Part shown: positions 57,261 through 64,000 of the stretch, in pieces | Position numbering within the stretch: the stretch's first letter is position 1 | Layout of the letters: every line of letters starts with the position of its first letter | NCBI GenBank assembly: GCA_023374045.1 | Contig: CM041776.1 | Span: 350,857,636-350,921,635 of the forward strand | Source: Limonium bicolor | Lineage: Eukaryota > Streptophyta > Magnoliopsida > Caryophyllales > Plumbaginaceae | Reading direction: 5' to 3' | DNA length: 64,000 nucleotides | Position numbers and translations under genes: made by a program | Notes under the pieces: generated by a model | What the model was told of the DNA's origin: nothing | The model's input: the letters and a program-made list of their open reading frames with translations, nothing else | The model's database searches: none

Positions 57261-57912
57261 TTCAAGAAGTTCAAGACTTACAGAGTTTGCCGCATCAAAA
57301 AGGGGGAAACTGTTGATGCTATTTTGATCGGCAAACTCAGTTCAATACTGAAGCCCGTTTTAAGACCAGCTTGAAGCGAAGTCCGTCAGTCTTGAACTGA
57401 TGAACAGAGAAGAAATAGAATATTTAACAAGATTTTATCTATTTGTTAAAGATAAAATCTTGAATGATAAATTCTCACACGGTCTTTGTATCAATAAAAG
57501 AGGAAGAAAGTCTAGGTTAGAGAGGGGGATTTTACGCAAAAGAGAAAATCATAAATACAATGTAATTTGCGAGAGCAACAGTAAGAGTAAATATAGAGAA
57601 AATCAGAGGGAGAGAGTGTGGGATTGGAGAGTCAATTCTGAGAGAGTTTTGCTGCTGATTTCATTGTAAGTAATTTGAGTTCAGAACTCAAATTACGTGT
57701 GTATTAGGTCAAGATAGTGTTCTTGACGTGAGGGTTGGTATTAGCATTGAATACGTGATTGTGCAACCATTGTTATACGTGATTATAATAAAGGTTCTAC
57801 CTTTATGCTATTCTGGTCTTCCCTTCTTTCTCCCCGTTCGTCCTCAGTTCTGAACTCAGACCATCGACACCTTCTGAGTTGCAGGCTCAGCACCGACATA
57901 TAGGAATTATCA
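57261..57912 (+). mobile_element. inverted polypurine tract plus LTR fused to copia-3
   Basis: Positions 57,261-57,310 repeat, in plus orientation, the 50 bp that precede the 3' LTR of this family including AAAAAGGGGGAAAC. The full LTR follows (57,311-57,912), starting TGTTGATGC and ending GGAATTATCA. The plus-strand ORF at 57,400-57,669 lies in the LTR and is probably chance. Confidence 0.88.
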
Positions 57913-58725
57913 ATTAGTTTGAGTAGTGACTGCAAAAGAACTATAGTAAAAAAGAATCAGTCAACGACGTATGTTGAAACGCATAATTTATTAGCAGGCA
58001 GTGGAAGTGATAAAAGAAACTTAGATATCTTTGTGCATGATGCCATTGTCGGTGAGATGATACTACCGGTAGAGAGAAATAACCGGTGGGATGATTTTAC
58101 CAGCAGAGAGAATATTACCTGTAGGATGATTTCTCCAGCAGAGAGAATATTACCGGTAGGATGATTTCCCCAGCAGAGAGAATATTACTGGTAGGAATCT
58201 TTCTATACAGTGGTAGCAATTTTTATCAAAACAGCTTAATGTGAGACATGTGAAATATGGAAATATAGCATTCAAGCCGTAGTACTCAGACCATAGCATA
58301 ATCAGGGAAAAATGTGTAAACATTTTCGAAAGATCAAAACACAACAGAAGGTCCTAAAACTGGTGTAACACTCTACACGAAGAGTTCCAGCCCCAAAAAT
58401 TGTGACGCGGAACGGTACTAGAAGAATTTAGATCAAATGCTTTGGAAACTATCAACATATATAGACAGCAGTAGCAGTGAACGTAATATGTAATTGTAGC
58501 AGTGAACGTAATATGCAATTTGAGATCAGGATTTGTAAAACCAAATAAAGCCGACTCAGTTTAACAATAAGTTTTGATCATGATCTAAAAAAAGCCACAC
58601 GTAGTGTTCGAATCAGATCATCCATACTCCGCTATTAGTAACAATATAAGCTTGATTACTTTGCCAAAGTTAGGGGGCTTACTTTAATTCCGTTGAAAAC
58701 GAATAATGAATAAAGAAGGTGACCA
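57913..58725. other. ACCGGT-rich element remnant and AT-rich spacer
   Basis: A cluster of 'taccggtag' and 'accagcagagagaatattac' repeats at 58,060-58,200 (four units of about 30 bp) ties this to the ACCGGT-rich element. A tandem 'tagcagtgaacgtaatatg' pair is at 58,468-58,517. No gene seen. Confidence 0.45.
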
Positions 58726-58879
58726 AGTTTGTTTTTTTTATATAAACTGTGATCACCATATATTATAAGAAAACGATAGGTCAGCTAGCGGACCCAGAGG
58801 GGCTAACACCATCTTGTCCCGCTAGCTCCAAATCAAACTTACAAGCCATAGGTATATTGGGATGAATGAGATCGCCCAC

Positions 58880-60359
58880 CTAGAACAGCGTATTTTCAAG
58901 TAGATGGTTGCCCATATTACAAATAAGCCTAATCGGGTAGTTCTCATACAAAGTAGAACCTCCCCTTACAATCGGGTAGTTCTCCCTTCTAATATCTCCC
59001 AAGTTGTGGACATTCTCGAAATGCTTTTCTATTGTGTCAAAGCAAATGCTGTGGCTACCCACCGAGATAGCAAGCTTCATAGCAATTCGTTTTGCTTTGA
59101 TATTAGCAACCTGCACTTTTAAAGTGGTAGAAATTCTCCGATTGAAGACTGCAATAGGTATACCACAGTCATTACGAATAATTCCCGCTATAACCCGATC
59201 ATCATACCGACTAGGTCGCATGCCTGTACAAATATTGAAGAAACCGTTGGGCGGAGGCATCCACACTCTTTGTGGAATAAGAGGGAAAGAGTTAATCATA
59301 ACCTGAATATAAGCTTTAGTGAAAGAGGTGTTTACCTCGACTTCTTTCCACCATGCTAGCTCTAGGTTGTGCTTGACTTTGTTCCTCGAAGCATAGATGA
59401 CCCAAAGTTTGTTAGCAATGAGGAAGAACTTCTTCGCACTCCAGATATTGGTCTTTCGAAGAAACCAGTCGATCATGCCCTCAACATTTTTCGGAACAAA
59501 ATTAACATCAATTAACTCCTTCCATATCTCCCTCACTGCACAGCAATGAAAGAAGCAGTGTGCCAGATTATCCTTATCCCCACAAAAAAAACATTTGGAA
59601 TCACCTCCAATCCTCATAGCCAGGCTGTCCTGACACGGGATTATGTTACCCAAAAACTTCCAAAGATTAAGATTCACTCTCGGGCAACAGAGAGAGGATT
59701 TAATCTTCTTCCTAACTCTCCCAATGTAACAAGGATGGCTAGACGAACTATCAACCCTAGCTTCCTCCATCAGAGAGTTATAAGCCGATTTGACTGAAAA
59801 CTTTTTATCTTTGGAGAAGATCCAACTCCAGTTACAATTACTAACCATATCTTGGGTTAGAGACATGGAAGGCTCTACCCCAGAGGTAACCTGAACACGC
59901 GAGCCATTTCTGAGCAAATACAACACTGAGGAGATAGATTTCCATATAGGGCTACCTTTGCTGACGGGAAGGCAGTCTCTAATGGAATCTTGGGGATAAT
60001 AAAGTTGTTTCATAACTTGGGCCACCAGAGATCCCGGGACCGTGAGTAATCTCCAAAGTTGTTTAACCAAAAGAGATTTGTTGAAGTTCTCAACTTCTCT
60101 GAATCCTAGCCCGCCTTGTTCCACAGAATCACACATTTTTGACCATTTGATCCAATGGAGCGCCCTTTTATAAGTTTTTCCACTACACCAGAAGGAAGCA
60201 AAAGCTGAGTTAAGCTTCATAATGATGCCCTTGGGGAGCGCAAAAAGGGACATGGAATAGTTGGGGATAGACTGGAGAACTCTAGAAACCATGATGGATC
60301 TAGCTGCTTGGGCCATGGGTTTCGTCCAACTAAAAATTCTTTTGCGAATAGATTCCACC
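58880..60359 (-). pseudogene. LINE ORF2 C-terminal part: RT tail, zf-RVT and RNase H-like domain
   Basis: A 492-residue open frame. It begins within the RT thumb region (ESIRKRIFSWTKPMAQAARS, FASFWCSGKTYKRALHWIKW, EQGGLGFREVENFNKSLL), continues to a zf-RVT-like part with CCPRVNLNLWKFLGNIIPCQ and CFFCGDKDNLAHCFFHC, and ends in an RVT_3-type RNase H fold (WMPPPNGFFNICTGM, AGIIRNDCGIPIAV). The usual first Asp of RNase H (N-x-DGA) appears replaced by ICTGM, and the end departs from the family. The Met at 60,358 is not a real start; the frame continues upstream across a stop. Confidence 0.85.
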
Positions 60360-61450
60360 AGATAGGTAAAGAGATAATGTTTCCTCCTACCTATCTTAAG
60401 GGGGATGCCTAGGTATTTAGAGAATCAAGGGAACTCTTGGACATTCAGCAAGGAGGATATGTTTCCTTTGATGGAGGGGGATAATTTTTTGCTGAACAAG
60501 AATTCTGATTTGAGATGGTTTATTTAGTGCCCATAAGCTTGAAGGAATTTAGTAAGGATTTGGTTGAGATGAGAGATGTTTGTGGGGTTAGATCTACCAA
60601 AGAGGTGGAGATCATCCGCAAAAGCCAAATGCGAAATAGAAGGGCAACTCGGAGAAAGCTTAATACCTTGGTAAACTCCAGTAAGGTCAAACTTGTTGAA
60701 AAAGCTAGAAAAAGCTTCCTGCGCCAGAATGAATAAGAAAAGGGAGAGAGGATCCTCCTACCTAATGCCTCTGGACTGCCTAATAGGGTCACCTGGCTTG
60801 CCATGGATGAGGATCGAACATCTGACTGATCGCACACAATTCAAGACTGGAGTTAACCAATTCAGAGGAAAACCCATCGAGGACAGAGCATCTTGCAGAA
60901 AAGACCACTCTAATCTGTCATAGGCCTTGTTGAGATCCAGTTTGAGAGCAAAGAAACCATTCTTAACGGCTTGATTCTTCTCTAGAAAGTGTTACAGCTC
61001 CCCAGCTAGCATGATATTATTAGTGATAAGCACGCCCTTCACAAACCCAGACTGGTTGTGGGAAATAAGGTGGGGGAGAATATGCTGGATCCTGTTAACC
61101 AAGGTCTTAGAAGCAATCTTGTAGACGAAGTTACATAGGGCAATAGGTCAGAATTTGTCGATGTCGGTGGCCCCCACCATCTTAGGGATGAAGGTAATGA
61201 AATAATCATTCAGAGAATCCGGGAGAGGGGATCCTCTGAGAATGGGCAACACTGTATCGATAATCTGATCTCCTATAATGTGCCAAAATGTGATAAAGAA
61301 TTTACTGTTGAATCCATCTGGCCCTGGAGCTTTGTTAGCTCCTAGTTGTTTCACTGTTGTAGAGATTTCAACTCTGGAGTATGGTCTCCCGAGTTCATTG
61401 GCGTATCTAGGATTGAGACAGCCCTCCACTGCATCAATGAAATCACTGCC
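60360..61450 (-). pseudogene. LINE reverse transcriptase core, broken
   Basis: The minus strand reads KAPGPDGFNSKFF and YFITFIPKMVGATDIDKF (61,148-61,340), then across stops LDLNKAYDRLEWSFLQ near 60,900-60,945, CSILIHGKPGDPIRQSRGIR near 60,780-60,830, and the catalytic FADD in SHLAFADDLHLFGRS at 60,611-60,622. The order matches L1-type RT motifs. At least four stops or shifts break it. Confidence 0.88.
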
Positions 61451-61453
61451 AGC

Positions 61454-62640
61454 CTAGGGATAAACCGTAGTAAACAGAGTTTGGAAGTACTCCCTAGCAA
61501 TGTATTCAATCCTATGCCATGAGTATTGCATATTTTTCCTTGAATCCTTTAATCCAAAAAGCTCTTTGGATCTTTTCGTTGAGGTAGCCCTTGCGTGAAA
61601 ATAACCTGTATTCTTGTCACCTTCTTTTATCCATTTATCTCTAGATCTTTTCTTCCACCAGATTTCCTCATGGAAGGAGAGTAATTCTACTTCCAGGAGG
61701 AGTCTCTTCTTATTATTAATAGCACCCAAGGAACTGTCACTAATGGAAATCTTACCCAATTCTTCCTCTTATTGTTAATTTTCCATTTGATTTTGGATAT
61801 AGACCAACCTTTCCACTCACTAAGCTTCCTGGCACACAGCTCCAGAGGGGTGATAATACTTGGATAGCTGTTACTCCAGACATCAGCAACTATCTCTGCA
61901 CATTTAGAGTCCAAACACCACCCATTTTCAAACCTGAAGACTTTTGCCGGGATTTTGTGATTACCAAAGAAACGAATGAACATGGGACAATAATCAGAGG
62001 CTTCACGCGGTAAATGCTCCACCGAAATATTGGGGAAGACTTGCATACCCACTGAGGAACAGAACACCCTATCCAATCTACCGTGGCAATAGTGATCCCC
62101 TTCCTGACAATTGGTAAAGGTAGAGCTTTCACCAAAGAACCCAATGTCATGAAGGTCACAAGCTGCAATAACATCACGGAACGGGGCCATATGCACATCT
62201 TGTCTAATCCCCCCCAGTCTTCTCAGAGGCGTGCATAATCTGATTAAAGTCCTCAGCTATCACCCATGGCAAGAAGACATGTTTACTAAGCACCCGAAGA
62301 AGTTTCCAAGACAAATGTTTAAGAGCCCAATTTGACCAACCATAGAACCCCGTGAAAACAAATTGTAAGTCCCCCGGGAATGACATAACCGTAGAGATAT
62401 AATGCCGAGATTGAGAGAGCATTGAACAGCCTATAGAAGTCTTCCACATCAGGCATAGACCGCCGCTTCTACCTCTGCTAGCCACCGCTGTCCCATGATA
62501 CAAAGGGAAGATAGCAAAGAATAGATCCATATCTGCCAATGATTTGTGAGTTTAGCTGAGGAAGATAATATTCGGATTGAGCTTTAAGATCAAACCCTTA
62601 ATCCAATACACAGCCTTGGATTTCCCCAGCCCCTACAATT
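61454..62640 (-). pseudogene. LINE apurinic-type endonuclease and linker
   Basis: The N-terminal part resembles the 'NCRGLG...' start of plant L1 ORF2 (GLGKSKAVYWIKGLILKLNPN near 62,555-62,625, in part). Then ASRGRSGGLCLMWK and FTGFYGWSNWALKHLSWKLL, PWVIAEDFNQIMHASEKTGG (62,204-62,539), and after a shift FTNCQEGDHYCHGRLDRVFCS and SDYCPMFIRF (61,687-62,196), the DHxP/SDH-like end. The linker to RT reads WWKKRSRDKWIKEGDKNTGYFHARA. Endonuclease nicks target DNA to prime insertion. The frame is broken at about 62,200 and 61,760. Confidence 0.85.
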
Positions 62641-63799
62641 CAAAGTTAAACAACTCATCAGTATGAGTCTTGCTAGACACCACCCACCACTGTCCTACGA
62701 TCGAACACGCCCGCAACTTCCAAAAGGAGGCAGGAAACCTACGAACCAAACCACACTCGCTCAATCAGACGCACAGATAGCCAACCCAAGCTGAAGCAAA
62801 GACCAAGCAGATCAAGGAGACCTCGACCCGCCCCTGTAAACCACACCGACATAACCTGAAGCAAAAGACCAGTCCGGCAAAAACCAACCCCGACTGAAAG
62901 CAACCAAAAGATCCCGAGCCCAGAAACAACTCTCCACCTCTGATTGAACTAAGCACTGCCTCTGAACAATACCAAGACAGCCCAAATCGGGGAAGCCGCA
63001 AGAGAGGAAGAAAAATACACCCTGGAGGAGACCACAATTTGGGAGCGGGAAAAACAAACCCAAAGAGAAACACCCAAAAACAAGGAGCCAGTAGTTGGAA
63101 TCGAGACTCACGCCCCAAAAACAGATGGAACAGCTCGGCAAGTAGAGTCTAGCCAATCAAAGATGAAGAGCAATGTCGGAGCGGAACAAACTAGCTGTGA
63201 GCCCTAGCGTAGAACGAAGACGAAGAACAATCACACCACAACTGATAATCTTCTCTGACTAAATAACCTGACTCAACCACAATTGCGAACAGCTAGAGTA
63301 GAGGCAGACCGGAACTACACTACAACCAGCTAAAACACCAAAAGATAAGAACAGAGAAGAAAACCTAATACTTAGGTTGGAGAAACTCCAATCAACCGCG
63401 AAAGAACAGTGCCAGAGACTTGAGCGCACCAAGAGAACCACCAACTACTGGAGGAGATAACTCTAATTGGGATCACAATCTCCCTGCAGCGCAGAAGAGA
63501 ACTGGAGAGGACGACTAATTGCCTAAAATCGTCCCTGAAAGAGAGCGATGAACAGTGTTTTCATTATGACTGAAGCCGGTGAACCCTACAGAGAAGGTGT
63601 TTGATAGAATGCTTGAGAATTGAATGAGGACAAAGTGGCACCAGAGCTGCTGCTGTTCGTTTTGTGGAAAATAATTAGGTGGGTGAGGAAGAAAGATGAC
63701 GGATATGGTCGGAGAAACTTCCTAATGTGTCATACTAAGGGCGCCATGGAAAGCCCGCCAGTGGTTCAGGCGGACGCTACAAGAACAAACGACGCACTG
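62641..63799 (-). other. LINE 5' region without recognisable ORF1
   Basis: ORFs on the minus strand (62,765-63,118, 62,812-63,156, 63,259-63,444) are rich in Phe, Leu, Ser and Val and have no knuckle, RRM or coiled coil. They overlap in different frames, as spurious ORFs do. The sequence is less AT-rich than its surroundings, consistent with a LINE leader. Confidence 0.4.
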
Positions 63800-63811
63800 A
63801 AGAAGGTGGCC

Positions 63812-64000
63812 TGCTGATGAGCCCACCTTGTCCTTGATTCGGGCGGTCCAGAGGATGTCCTTGGGGCGATAATCTAGGGCCGGGAGACAATGGCTTCCGA
63901 GCGACAATCTGATTTAAGCAATGAGCGAGGCTTGTTTCTTTTGATCCTTCCCGTCAAGAGAGGTGCTTTGGTAGAATTGAGTAACATTACCGGTAGCTTT
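63812..64000. other. right edge, probable ACCGGT-rich element
   Basis: Non-coding; ends with 'acattaccggtagctttt', the motif of the ACCGGT-rich LTR, which suggests that element continues beyond the window. Confidence 0.35.

Larger units (their letters stand above)
54082..57912 (-). mobile_element. copia-3: gag-only copia element with an inverted third LTR
   Basis: On the minus strand: truncated 5' LTR (57,260-56,739), primer site, gag, polypurine tract and 3' LTR (54,684-54,082). On the right a plus-oriented polypurine tract and LTR (57,261-57,912) is fused head-to-head to the 5' LTR. Pol is absent. The flanks share ATTAGTTT (54,073-54,080 and 57,913-57,920); if a target duplication it is longer than the usual 5 bp and one base off the left LTR end, so this is uncertain. 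Confidence 0.85.
58726..63799 (-). mobile_element. L1-like LINE, minus strand, decayed
   Basis: On the minus strand the order is leader (63,799-62,640), endonuclease, reverse transcriptase, zinc-binding region, RNase H-like domain, and an A-rich tail at 58,726-58,742 (seen as T8 on the plus strand). A 12-bp flank AAGAAGGTGACC (58,714-58,725) is matched with one change at 63,800-63,811 and may be the target duplication. No ORF1 with a nucleic-acid-binding knuckle is recognised in the leader, so it is lost or the element begins within it. Confidence 0.75.

Noticed and set aside
57400..57669. 89-residue plus-strand ORF
   Set aside because: Lies wholly within the inverted copia-3 LTR and is Lys/Arg-rich by composition; broken in the other LTR copies.
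62765..63156. Two overlapping minus-strand ORFs as LINE ORF1
   Set aside because: They overlap in different frames, are Phe/Leu/Gly-rich and have no knuckle, RRM or coiled coil.
1..64000. Search for an intact host gene, tRNA, rRNA or CRISPR array
   Set aside because: Every recognisable coding segment belongs to a transposable element; short palindromic blocks have neither constant spacers nor CRISPR repeat structure, and the genome is a plant's.

Overview
This window looks like nuclear DNA from a large, repeat-rich flowering-plant genome, probably a dicot. I see no intact host gene, tRNA, rRNA or CRISPR array. Nearly every base can be assigned to transposable elements nested inside one another. 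Coding remnants belong to plant families: Ty1/copia elements with tRNA-iMet primer sites, a Ty3/gypsy element, an L1-like LINE, and a CACTA transposon with TNP2, a plant-type accessory ORF and a Ulp1-like protease. All are broken by stops, frameshifts, deletions or insertions.

Left half (1-33,678). The outermost layer is LTR 'G', of which only the right part (32,506-33,678) is in view. A minus-strand LTR 'E' (ending 32,505) lies in it, and E is cut by a minus-strand Sirevirus-like copia element ('copia-1', 17,032-29,332). Copia-1 was itself hit by three LTR insertions: 'A' (1-17,031, continuing left of the window), solo LTR 'C' (20,024-21,822) and solo LTR 'D' (22,062-26,410). LTR A in turn carries solo LTR 'B' (2,384-4,891) and a complete 10,965-bp CACTA transposon (4,916-15,880), and the CACTA carries a Mutator-like non-autonomous element (5,597-6,856). 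Target-site duplications (5, 5, 5, 3 and 9-10 bp) or paralogous empty sites support most of these steps.

Right half (33,679-64,000). A minus-strand copia pol remnant ('copia-4') is cut off at about 37,041 by a plus-strand gypsy element (5' LTR, primer site, gag, start of protease). The gypsy protease is cut at 40,478 by a minus-oriented ACCGGT-rich LTR element that seems to run past the window's right end. Into that element are inserted copia-2 (43,054-52,008, TSD gacac, a relative of copia-1), another LTR-like unit near 52.5 kb, a gag-only copia with an inverted extra LTR (copia-3, 54,082-57,912), and a LINE (about 58,726-63,799). A second copy of the ACCGGT-rich LTR sits inside the 5' LTR of copia-2.

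The most interesting cross-cutting signal is that many of these unrelated elements carry a compact block of short GC-rich inverted repeats. Related LTRs A, D and E carry different motifs at about the same place, while LTRs B and F, which look unrelated, share one motif. The CACTA subtermini show the same design in the setting where transposase binding sites are already known for En/Spm. I did all comparisons by eye; no alignment or database search was run.
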